NCBI GenBank assembly: GCA_937975735.1
Contig: CALJUI010000456.1
Coordinates: 1-24,270 of the forward strand
DNA length: 24,270 nucleotides
Direction: 5' to 3'
Origin: an uncultured Rubrivivax sp.
Lineage (GTDB): Bacteria > Pseudomonadota > Gammaproteobacteria > Burkholderiales > Burkholderiaceae_C
The notes beneath the pieces were generated by a model. The model saw nothing but the letters and a program-made list of their open reading frames with translations, searched no databases and was not told the DNA's origin. The translations under genes and the position numbers were made by a program. Numbering within the stretch: the first letter of the stretch is position 1; every line of letters begins with the position of its first letter. This document shows positions 9,019 through 16,003 of this stretch, one piece after another.

Positions 9019-10257
9019 TTGAGTTCCACCTTCCAGACCACCGCTGAAGTCGATCCGACGCGGGCGGTGCTGGTCGGCGTCGACCTGGGCGCCGCCATGC
9101 CCTTCGACCCCTCGCTCGACGAGCTCGCGCTGCTCGCGGCCTCCGCCGGCGACGTGGCGGTCGCGCGCGTCGTCGCGCGCCGGCGCGCGCCCGACGCGGC
9201 GCTGTTCGTCGGCTCGGGCAAGGCCGACGAGATCCGGACCCTGGTGCAGTCCACCGCGGCCCAGGGCGTCATCTTCGACCAGGCACTGAGCCCCGTGCAG
9301 CAGCGCAACCTTGAGAAGCATCTCGGCGTGCCGGTGGCCGACCGCACCTCGCTGATCCTCGACATCTTCGCCGCCCGGGCGCAGAGCCACGAGGGCAAGC
9401 TGCAGGTCGAGCTGGCGCGGCTGCAGTACATGGCGACGAGGCTGGTGCGGCGCTGGAGCCACCTGGAGCGCCAGCAGGGTGGCATCGGCGGCCGCGGCGG
9501 CCCGGGCGAGGCGCAGATCGAACTCGACCGTCGCATGATCGGCGAGCGCATCAAGTCGGTGAAGGCGCGGCTGGAAAAGGTCAAGCGCCAGCGCAGCACG
9601 CAGCGCAAGGCGCGCGAGCGCCGCGGGACCTTCCGCGTCTCGCTGGTCGGCTACACCAACGCCGGCAAGTCGACGCTGTTCAACACCCTGGTCAAGGCCC
9701 GCGCCTACGCGGCCGATCAGCTGTTCGCGACGCTGGACACCACCACCCGCGCGCTGTGGCTCGAGTCGCTCGGCGGCTCGGTGTCGCTGTCGGACACGGT
9801 CGGCTTCATCCGCGACCTGCCGCACAAGCTGGTCGAGGCCTTCCAGGCGACGCTGCAGGAAGCCGCCGACGCCGACCTGCTGCTGCACGTGGTCGACGCC
9901 GCCAGCCCGCAGCTGCTGGAGCAGCAGGCCGAGGTCGAGCGGGTGCTCACCGAGATCGGCGCCGCCGACGTGCCTCAGGTCTGGGTCTACAACAAGTGCG
10001 ACCTGCTCGAGGACTCGCGCCAGCCACGCACGGCGGTCGACGAGGTCCGCCTCGCCGGCGGCGTGGTGCGCCCGCGCGTCTTCGTCAGCGCCCGCGACGG
10101 CACCGGCATCGACGCACTGCGGGCGGTGATCGCCGAGATCGCGCGCGAGCGCTTGAATGCCGGCGAACCGCCCTCAACTGTCGCTGACGATCCGAGGGAT
10201 CTGCCGGCCGCCGCCGGCGACCGGTCCGGCCCCGCCTCCCCCTTCAACGCCCACTGA
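9019..10257 (+). CDS. hflX: GTPase HflX
   Basis: HflX is a ribosome-binding GTPase that splits stalled or heat-damaged 70S ribosomes. The 412-residue protein shows the HflX N-terminal nucleotide-binding domain (ALFVGSGKADEI), the glycine-rich GGIGGRGGPGEAQIELDRR linker characteristic of the family, a coiled-coil stretch, and the G domain with P-loop GYTNAGKS at 211-218, DTVGFIRDLP and NKCD. The start is uncertain. TTG at 9019 gives a sensible N-terminus ahead of the conserved RAVLVGVD, but no Shine-Dalgarno sequence is present and the upstream bases are C-rich. The C-terminal tail after about residue 385 is Pro/Ala-rich and poorly conserved in appearance. Confidence 0.94.
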   Translation: MSSTFQTTAEVDPTRAVLVGVDLGAAMPFDPSLDELALLAASAGDVAVARVVARRRAPDAALFVGSGKADEIRTLVQSTAAQGVIFDQALSPVQQRNLEKHLGVPVADRTSLILDIFAARAQSHEGKLQVELARLQYMATRLVRRWSHLERQQGGIGGRGGPGEAQIELDRRMIGERIKSVKARLEKVKRQRSTQRKARERRGTFRVSLVGYTNAGKSTLFNTLVKARAYAADQLFATLDTTTRALWLESLGGSVSLSDTVGFIRDLPHKLVEAFQATLQEAADADLLLHVVDAASPQLLEQQAEVERVLTEIGAADVPQVWVYNKCDLLEDSRQPRTAVDEVRLAGGVVRPRVFVSARDGTGIDALRAVIAEIARERLNAGEPPSTVADDPRDLPAAAGDRSGPASPFNAH

Positions 10258-10271
10258 CGCCACGCCACGCC

Positions 10272-11528
10272 ATGCCCGATCCTCACACCCTCCCTGCCGA
10301 CCGCCTGCCCTGGCGTCGCCGGTTGGCGCAGCGCCTGCGGCCGATCTTCAACCAGGGTGGCCGCAACGACGGCCCGCCGGACCTCGACGAGCTCTGGCGC
10401 GACTTCAACCGCAAGCTCGGCGGCCTGTTCGGCGGCCAGCGCGGCGGGCGCGGCAACGGCGACCGACCGCCCGAGGGCGGCGGCGGCCCCTCGTACCAGC
10501 CCGACATGAAGAGCGCGGGCATCGGCGTCGGACTGATCGCGGGGGTGGTCGCGCTGATCTGGCTGGGCAGCGGCTTCTTCATCGTCCAGGAAGGCCAGCA
10601 GTCGGTCGTGACCTCGTTCGGCCGCTACAGCCACACCGTCGACGCCGGCTTCCAGTGGCGCTTCCCGTACCCGTTCCAGGCCCACGAGACGGTGCCGGTG
10701 ACCCAGCTGCGCTCGGTCGACATCGGCCGCAGCAACATCGCGCAGGCCACCGGGCTGCGCGACTCGTCGATGCTGACGCAGGACGAGAACATCATCGACA
10801 TCCGCTTCACCGTCCAGTACCGGCTGAAGGATGCGCGCGCCTACCTGTTCGAGAACCGCAATCCCGACGACGCCGTCGTGCTGGCCAGCGAGTCGGCGGT
10901 GCGCGAGATCGTCGGCCGCAGCCGCGTCGACCTGGTGCTGTACGAGCAGCGCGACGCGGTCGCCGCCGACCTCGTCAAGTCGATCCAGGCGCAGCTCGAC
11001 CGGCTCAACTCCGGCATCGTCATCGCCAACGTCAACGTGCAGAACGTGCAGGTGCCCGAGCAGGTGCAGGCGGCGTTCAACGACGCGGTCAAGGCCGGCG
11101 CCGACCGCGACCGCTTCCGCAACGAGGGCGAGGCCTACGCCAGCGACGTGATCCCGAAGGCGCAGGGCGCCGCTGCTCGCCTGGCCGAGGAGGCCGACGG
11201 CTACCGCGCGCGCGTGATCGCGCAGGCCGAGGGCGATGCGCAGCGTTTCCGCGCGGTGCTCGCCGAGTACCAGAAGGCGCCCGCGGTCACCCGCGATCGC
11301 CTGTATCTGGAGACGATGCAGCAGGTCTACGCCAACGTCAGCAAGGTCATGATCGACAGCCGCGCCAACTCGAACCTGCTCTACCTGCCGCTGGACAAGC
11401 TGATGCAGCAGGCCGGCGTGCCGCCGGCGGCCGCGGCCACCGTGACGCCGACGCCGGAGGCCGCCAGCACCACCGTCGACGTGCGTTCGCGCGACAACAC
11501 CCGCGGCCGCGACCGCGAGGGCCGCTGA
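10272..11528 (+). CDS. hflK: FtsH protease modulator HflK, SPFH family
   Basis: HflK and HflC form a large membrane cage around the FtsH protease in the inner membrane and modulate its substrate access. This 418-residue protein has the characteristic proline- and glycine-rich N-terminal cytoplasmic segment (PPDLDELWRDFNRKL, then a GGxRGG run), a single membrane segment near residues 81-103, and the SPFH/band 7 domain beginning with VQEGQQSVVTSFGRY. A charged helical region follows (EADGYRARVIAQAEGDAQRF), and the C-terminal tail is Thr/Arg-rich. It starts 14 bases after hflX, and its stop codon overlaps the ribosome-binding site of hflC. Confidence 0.96.
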   Translation: MPDPHTLPADRLPWRRRLAQRLRPIFNQGGRNDGPPDLDELWRDFNRKLGGLFGGQRGGRGNGDRPPEGGGGPSYQPDMKSAGIGVGLIAGVVALIWLGSGFFIVQEGQQSVVTSFGRYSHTVDAGFQWRFPYPFQAHETVPVTQLRSVDIGRSNIAQATGLRDSSMLTQDENIIDIRFTVQYRLKDARAYLFENRNPDDAVVLASESAVREIVGRSRVDLVLYEQRDAVAADLVKSIQAQLDRLNSGIVIANVNVQNVQVPEQVQAAFNDAVKAGADRDRFRNEGEAYASDVIPKAQGAAARLAEEADGYRARVIAQAEGDAQRFRAVLAEYQKAPAVTRDRLYLETMQQVYANVSKVMIDSRANSNLLYLPLDKLMQQAGVPPAAAATVTPTPEAASTTVDVRSRDNTRGRDREGR

Positions 11529-11540
11529 GGAGCCGCCGCC

Positions 11541-12422
11541 ATGAGCCAACGTCTCGGATTCATCGTCGCCGGCGTGCTGCTGGCGCTCATCGGCCTGTCG
11601 TCCACGCTGTTCATCGTCGACCAGCGCCAGGTCGGCGTCGTCTTCGCGCTCGGCGAGATCAAGGAGGTCATCACCGAGCCGGGTCTGAAGTTCAAGATGC
11701 CGCCGCCGTTCCAGAACGTCGTGTTCCTGGACAAGCGCATCCAGACCCTCGACAGCCCGGACACGCGCCCGATCTTCACCGCCGAGAAGAAGAGCCTGCT
11801 GATCGACTGGATGGTCAAGTGGCGCATCAGCGACCCGCGCCAGTTCATCCGCAACAACGGCGCCGACATCCGCAACCTCGAGACGCGGCTGGCGCCGGTG
11901 GTGCAGGCCGCCTTCAACGAGGAGGTCACCAAGCGCAACGTCAGTGGCGTGCTCGCCACCGAGCGCGAGAAGGTGATGGGCGGGGTACGCGATCGCCTGC
12001 TCGACGAGGCGAAGAACTTCGGCATCGAGATCATCGACGTGCGCGTCAAGCGCGTCGACTTCGTCTCCGACATCACGGACGCGGTGTTCCGCCGGATGGA
12101 GTCCGAGCGCAAGCGCGTCGCCAACGAACTGCGCTCGACCGGGGCGGCCGAGGGCGAGAAGATCCGCGCCGACGCCGATCGGCAGCGCGAGGTGATCCTC
12201 GCCGAGGCCTACCGCGATGCGCAGAAGGTCAAGGGCGAGGGCGACGCCAGGGCGTCGGCGCTGTACGCCGAGGCCTTCGGCCGGGATCCGCAGTTCGCGC
12301 AGTTCTACCGCAGCCTCGAGGCCTATCGGGCGAGCTTCCGGTCGCGCAGCGACATGGTCGTCGTCGACCCGAGCAACGAGTTCTTCAAGGCCATGCGCAG
12401 CGGCGGCCCGGCGGCACGCTGA
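11541..12422 (+). CDS. hflC: FtsH protease modulator HflC, SPFH family
   Basis: Partner of HflK in the HflKC-FtsH complex. The 293-residue protein has an N-terminal membrane anchor at about 5-25 and then the SPFH domain (VDQRQVGVVFALGEIKEV, KMPPPFQNVVFLDKRI), followed by the long charged helix of this family (RSTGAAEGEKIRADADRQR). It ends with VVVDPSNEFFKAM, typical of HflC. The start ATG is well supported by GAGGAG at 11527-11532, 8 bases upstream and overlapping the hflK stop, so the two subunits are probably translated in a coupled way. Confidence 0.97.
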   Translation: MSQRLGFIVAGVLLALIGLSSTLFIVDQRQVGVVFALGEIKEVITEPGLKFKMPPPFQNVVFLDKRIQTLDSPDTRPIFTAEKKSLLIDWMVKWRISDPRQFIRNNGADIRNLETRLAPVVQAAFNEEVTKRNVSGVLATEREKVMGGVRDRLLDEAKNFGIEIIDVRVKRVDFVSDITDAVFRRMESERKRVANELRSTGAAEGEKIRADADRQREVILAEAYRDAQKVKGEGDARASALYAEAFGRDPQFAQFYRSLEAYRASFRSRSDMVVVDPSNEFFKAMRSGGPAAR

Positions 12423-12434
12423 CACGGACGGGCG

Positions 12435-12620
12435 ATGTCCGACCTGATGCTCGGCGCGCTCGCGCTGATGCTGGTCTTCGAGGGCTTGCTGCCCTTCGTC
12501 AACCCGCGCGGATGGCGCGACATGTTCACCCGCGTCGCCCGCATGTCCGACGGCCAGATCCGCTTCATCGGCCTGGTCAGCATCGCGATCGGCCTGCTGC
12601 TGCTGTCGATCTGGGCCTGA
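12435..12620 (+). CDS. DUF2065 small inner-membrane protein
   Basis: A 61-residue protein with two predicted membrane helices (about 4-20 and 40-59) joined by a short basic loop, FVNPRGWRDMFTRVARMSDGQ. It matches the DUF2065 (YjeT-like) family, which is often found directly after hflC in proteobacteria. Its function is unknown. The location suggests a role with HflKC-FtsH, but nothing in the sequence shows this. It begins 12 bases after hflC, with only a weak ribosome-binding site, and is followed by the hisZ promoter region. Confidence 0.88.
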   Translation: MSDLMLGALALMLVFEGLLPFVNPRGWRDMFTRVARMSDGQIRFIGLVSIAIGLLLLSIWA

Positions 12621-12632
12621 GCGCCGCGGGCC

Positions 12633-12661
12633 CGGGCAACCGGTAGGTGCGCCGGTACAAT
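12633..12661 (+). promoter_or_regulatory. Candidate sigma70 promoter for hisZ-purA-phosphoribosyltransferase
   Basis: TACAAT at 12656-12661 is a 5/6 match to the -10 consensus. A poor -35 (CGGGCA, 3/6) lies 17 bases upstream at 12633-12638. This is the only AT-leaning patch in the 67-base gap after the DUF2065 gene. The transcript would start near 12668, only about 20 bases before the hisZ ATG. The expected effect is to separate the hfl genes from hisZ-purA. Confidence 0.45.
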
Positions 12662-12687
12662 GCCGCTTTCAATCCCCCCGCCTTTTC

Positions 12688-13866
12688 ATGTCGTCTGCTT
12701 GGCTGCTGCCGGAGCACATTGCCGATGTCCTGCCGACGCAGGCACGGCGCCTGGAGGAGCTTCGGCGCACCCTGCTGGACCGGGCGCATGCCTACGGCTT
12801 CGAACTGGTCGCGCCGCCCTTGCTCGAGCATCTGGAGTCGCTGCTGTCGGGAACCGGTCATGAGCTCGACCTGCGCACCTTCAAGCTGGTCGACCAGCTG
12901 AGCGGCCGCTCGCTCGGCTTGCGCGCCGACACCACGCCGCAGGCGGCCCGGATCGATGCGCATCTGCTCAACCGCGAAGGGGTCACGCGGCTGTGCTACT
13001 GCGGTCCTGTGCTGCACACGCGGCCGGCCGGGCTGTACGCGAGCCGCGAGCCGCTGCAATTCGGCGCCGAGGTGTTCGGCCACGCCGGTCTCGAGGCCGA
13101 CCTCGAGGTGCAGGAGTTGGCGATCGACTGCCTGGTGCTGGCCGGCGTCCCCCACCGGGGGATCGACCTCGCCGATGCGCGCGGGCTGCGCGGGGTGCTG
13201 GCCGGCGTGCCGCTGGGCCCGGTGGCGCTTGGCGAGCTGGCGCAGGCGCTGTCGAACAAGGACGCGGCCACGCTGGCTGCGCGCGGCGAAGCCCTGCCGG
13301 CGGAGGTGCGCCAGGCGCTGCGCGTGCTGCCCGAGCTGTACGGCGGCGACGAGGTGCTGGCCGCGGCGCGCGAGCGCCTGCCGTCGCGGCCGATGGTGCA
13401 GGATGCGCTGGCTCAGCTCGAGTGGCTGGCCGCGCACCTGCGCAGCGCACACCCGGAGTTGCGGGTCGGGTTCGACCTGTCCGACATGAGCGGCTATGCG
13501 TATTACAGCGGGCCGCGCTTTGCCGTCTTCGGTGCCGGTGCCAGCGACCCGCTGGCGCGCGGCGGCCGCTACGACGAGGTCGGTGCGGTGTTCGGGCGCA
13601 ACCGACCCGCAGCGGGCTTCAGCATGGACCTGAAGGCGCTCGCCGAACGCCTGCCGGCAGCGCCGACGGCACCGGCGGTGATGGTCCCCTGGGGCGAAGA
13701 TCCGGCGCTGCGCGCGGCGGTGCTCGGGCTGCGCGACCAGGGGGAGACCGTGGTGTCGGTGATGCCCGGACACGGCACCGACACCGGCGGATTCGAGTGC
13801 GACCGCGAGCTGGTCGCCATCGACGGCCGCTGGGCGCTGCGATCGCGCGCGCCGACACGAAATTGA
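12688..13866 (+). CDS. hisZ: ATP phosphoribosyltransferase regulatory subunit HisZ
   Basis: HisZ is a histidyl-tRNA synthetase paralogue that has lost charging activity. It binds short-form HisG to make the active, histidine-sensitive first enzyme of histidine synthesis. The 392-residue protein keeps the class II synthetase fold: WLLPEHIADVLP at the start, then LRADTTPQAARI and FGAEVFG. In place of the RGLDYY signature it has the HisZ-type YAYYSGPRFAVFG and GGRYDEVGAVFGR. The anticodon-binding domain of HisS is absent. The ATG at 12688 is chosen by homology; the region before it is C-rich with no ribosome-binding site. No hisG gene lies in the window. purA follows after 19 bases. Confidence 0.94.
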   Translation: MSSAWLLPEHIADVLPTQARRLEELRRTLLDRAHAYGFELVAPPLLEHLESLLSGTGHELDLRTFKLVDQLSGRSLGLRADTTPQAARIDAHLLNREGVTRLCYCGPVLHTRPAGLYASREPLQFGAEVFGHAGLEADLEVQELAIDCLVLAGVPHRGIDLADARGLRGVLAGVPLGPVALGELAQALSNKDAATLAARGEALPAEVRQALRVLPELYGGDEVLAAARERLPSRPMVQDALAQLEWLAAHLRSAHPELRVGFDLSDMSGYAYYSGPRFAVFGAGASDPLARGGRYDEVGAVFGRNRPAAGFSMDLKALAERLPAAPTAPAVMVPWGEDPALRAAVLGLRDQGETVVSVMPGHGTDTGGFECDRELVAIDGRWALRSRAPTRN

Positions 13867-13885
13867 CATTCAGGATTGGCAAGTG

Positions 13886-15226
13886 ATGCAGCAGAACTCA
13901 GGGCCGGCCCCCGGCCGCAACGTCGTCGTCGTCGGCACCCAGTGGGGCGACGAAGGCAAGGGCAAGGTCGTCGACTGGCTGACCGAGCACGCGCAGGGCG
14001 TGGTGCGCTTCCAGGGCGGCCACAACGCCGGCCACACGCTCGTCATCCGCGGCGTGAAGACGGCGCTGCAGCTGATCCCCTCGGGCGTCATGCGCGACGG
14101 CGTGGCCTGCTACATCGGCAACGGCGTCGTCGTCGATCCGACCCACCTGATCGGCGAGATCGAGCGCCTCGAGACGGCCGGCCTGGAGGTGCGGCCGCGG
14201 CTGTTCCTGTCCGAGTCCTGCCCGCTGATCCTGCCGTTCCACGTCGAGACCGACCGCGCCCGCGAGGCGCTGCGCGAGAGCAGCGGTTCCGGCAAGATCG
14301 GCACCACCGGAAAGGGCATCGGTCCCGCCTACGAAGACAAGGTCGCCCGGCGGGCGGTGCGCGTGCAGGACCTGAAGCACCCCGACCGGCTGGCGCGCAA
14401 GCTGCGCGAACTGCTCGAACTGCACAACGCTGGACTCGGCAGCCACCTCAAGGGCCGGCCGCTGGACTTCGAGCCGGTGTTCGACGGCGCGATGCGCGCC
14501 GCGGAGCAGCTGCGCCCGATGCTCGCGGACGTCGGCTACCGTCTGCACCAGGCCCATCGCGACGGTGCCAACCTGCTGTTCGAGGGCGCGCAGGGCACGC
14601 TGCTCGACATCGACCACGGCACCTACCCCTACGTGACCTCGAGCAACTGCGTGGCCGGCAACGCGGCTGCCGGCTCGGGCGTCGGCCCGGACCTGCTGCA
14701 CTACGTGCTCGGCATCACCAAGGCCTACACGACGCGGGTCGGCGGCGGCCCGTTCCCGACCGAACTGCCGATCGACCAGGAAGGCTCGGTCGGCCACCAC
14801 CTGTCGACGGTCGGCCAGGAGCGCGGCACGGTGACCGGCCGGGCGCGGCGCTGCGGCTGGCTCGACGCCGCGGCGCTGAAGCGCTCGATGATCATCAACG
14901 GCATCTCCGGCCTGTGCATCACCAAGCTCGACGTGCTCGACGGCCTGAAGACGATCCAGGTCTGCACCGGCTACCGGATCGACGGCCGTGAGCTCGACAT
15001 CCTGCCGCTCGACGCCGACGAGATCGTGCGCTGCGAGCCGATCTACGAGACCTGGCCGGGCTGGAGCGACAGCACCGTCGGCGTCACCGAGTGGGACCGG
15101 CTGCCGCCCAATGCGCGACGCTACCTGGAACGCGTGCAGGCGCTGGTCGACCGGCCGATCGACATGGTCTCCACCGGCCCCGATCGCGATCACACCATCG
15201 TGCTGCGCCACCCGTACCGCGCCTGA
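13886..15226 (+). CDS. purA: Adenylosuccinate synthase
   Basis: PurA joins IMP and aspartate using GTP, the first committed step to AMP. All family motifs are present in this 446-residue protein: GTQWGDEGKGKVVDWL (GTP and IMP binding, with the catalytic Asp), GGHNAGHTL (catalytic His), GSGKIGTTGKGIGPAYEDK, EGAQGTLLDIDHGTYPYVTS and the loop TRVGGGPFPTE. A GTG three bases upstream at 13883 is an equally possible start; AGGA at 13872-13875 lies 7 bases from the GTG and 10 from the ATG. I prefer the ATG by codon type. The gene lies between hisZ and a phosphoribosyltransferase, 17 bases from the latter. Confidence 0.97.
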   Translation: MQQNSGPAPGRNVVVVGTQWGDEGKGKVVDWLTEHAQGVVRFQGGHNAGHTLVIRGVKTALQLIPSGVMRDGVACYIGNGVVVDPTHLIGEIERLETAGLEVRPRLFLSESCPLILPFHVETDRAREALRESSGSGKIGTTGKGIGPAYEDKVARRAVRVQDLKHPDRLARKLRELLELHNAGLGSHLKGRPLDFEPVFDGAMRAAEQLRPMLADVGYRLHQAHRDGANLLFEGAQGTLLDIDHGTYPYVTSSNCVAGNAAAGSGVGPDLLHYVLGITKAYTTRVGGGPFPTELPIDQEGSVGHHLSTVGQERGTVTGRARRCGWLDAAALKRSMIINGISGLCITKLDVLDGLKTIQVCTGYRIDGRELDILPLDADEIVRCEPIYETWPGWSDSTVGVTEWDRLPPNARRYLERVQALVDRPIDMVSTGPDRDHTIVLRHPYRA

Positions 15227-15243
15227 ACCGAAGGACTGGACCG

Positions 15244-15765
15244 ATGCTCACCGACGACGGCAAACACCTCTACGTCTCCTGGGACGAGTACCACATGCTG
15301 ATCGAGCGGCTGGCGCTGAAGGTGCACAACTCGGGCTGGGCCTTCGACCAGATCCTGTGCCTGGCGCGCGGCGGCATGCGGCCGGGCGACGTGCTGTCCC
15401 GCGTGTTCGACAAGCCGCTGGCGATCATGTCGACGAGTTCCTACCGCGCCGAGGCCGGCACGATCCAGGGCCGGCTGGACATGGCCAAGTACATCACGCT
15501 GCCGAAGGGCGAGCTCGCCGGGCGCGTGCTGCTGGTCGACGACCTGGCCGACTCCGGCGTCACGCTGCGCGCCGTGGTCGATCGGCTCCGCGGCATGCCG
15601 GCGATCGCCGAACTGCGGTCGGCCGTCATCTGGGTCAAGGGCGCGTCGACCTACACGCCCGACTACTTCGTCGAGACGCTGCCCACGAGCCCGTGGATCC
15701 ACCAGCCGTTCGAGGAGTACGACAACCTGCCGCCGGACCGGCTGGCGAAGAAGTACGCGGTTTGA
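15244..15765 (+). CDS. Purine phosphoribosyltransferase (hypoxanthine/xanthine-guanine type)
   Basis: A 173-residue type I phosphoribosyltransferase. It shows the PRPP-binding loop VLLVDDLADSGVTL, with the adjacent acidic residues Asp99 and Asp100 at its core, the ARGG motif near residue 41 and a TYTPDYFVE segment near the C-terminus. These enzymes salvage a purine base with PRPP to give a nucleotide. The short length and the DDLADSG form resemble Gpt-like xanthine/guanine enzymes more than classic Hpt, so I leave the symbol blank. The ATG at 15244 is backed by AAGGA at 15231-15235, spacer 8. It is downstream of purA, which fits joint control of purine synthesis and salvage. It ends shortly before a bidirectional terminator. 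Confidence 0.88.
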   Translation: MLTDDGKHLYVSWDEYHMLIERLALKVHNSGWAFDQILCLARGGMRPGDVLSRVFDKPLAIMSTSSYRAEAGTIQGRLDMAKYITLPKGELAGRVLLVDDLADSGVTLRAVVDRLRGMPAIAELRSAVIWVKGASTYTPDYFVETLPTSPWIHQPFEEYDNLPPDRLAKKYAV

Positions 15766-15804
15766 CCGGGCGACGCACGACTCGCCGCCTGGAAGCCGCC
15801 CAAC

Positions 15805-15832
15805 AAAAAGGCCGACACGGGTGTGTCGGCCT
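15805..15832 (-). terminator. Intrinsic terminator of tRNA-Leu, probably bidirectional
   Basis: A 10-bp perfect stem (15809-15818 with 15823-15832) closes a 4-base loop. Read on the minus strand, GGCCGACAC-ACCC-GTGTCGGCC is followed by five T, a textbook intrinsic terminator 18 bases after the tRNA 3' end. Read on the plus strand it ends the purA-phosphoribosyltransferase transcript, but there the following bases (TCTATCATTTT) form only a weak U-tract. Confidence 0.9.
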
Positions 15833-15850
15833 CTATCATTTTCATTGTTC

Positions 15851-15935
<85 letters not shown>

Positions 15936-15946
15936 TTTCAGGAACC

Positions 15947-15951
15947 GAGGA
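15947..15951 (+). promoter_or_regulatory. Possible ribosome-binding site for rnr
   Basis: GAGGA at 15947-15951 is the only good Shine-Dalgarno sequence near the rnr 5' end. The codon at optimal spacing (7 bases) in the rnr frame is ATC at 15959-15961, not ATG, GTG or TTG. It therefore suggests either a non-canonical start or a base error at that codon. Confidence 0.4.
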
Positions 15952-15980
15952 TCATATCATCAAGAACTCAAACGAAACAA
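15951..15980 (-). promoter_or_regulatory. Candidate promoter of tRNA-Leu
   Basis: On the minus strand, TATGAT (15956-15951, 5/6 to the -10 consensus) is preceded, 18 bases upstream, by TTGTTT (15980-15975), whose first three bases match the -35 consensus. Transcription would begin about 8 bases before the tRNA 5' end at 15935, a plausible short leader for RNase P. This patch is clearly more AT-rich than its surroundings and overlaps the 5' end of rnr on the other strand. Confidence 0.4.
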
Positions 15981-16003
15981 GCCGTCCCGCCGCCGCCATC
16001 GCA

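Noticed and set aside
9987..12425. 812-codon minus-strand open frame
   Set aside because: Antisense to hflX-hflK-hflC with no recognisable domain; composition (Arg, Ala, Val, His, Asp) is that of an antisense GC shadow.
10157..12646. 829-codon plus-strand open frame
   Set aside because: It overlaps hflK and hflC in another frame and its translation is Arg/Ala/Pro-rich low complexity, typical of shadow frames in 70% GC DNA.
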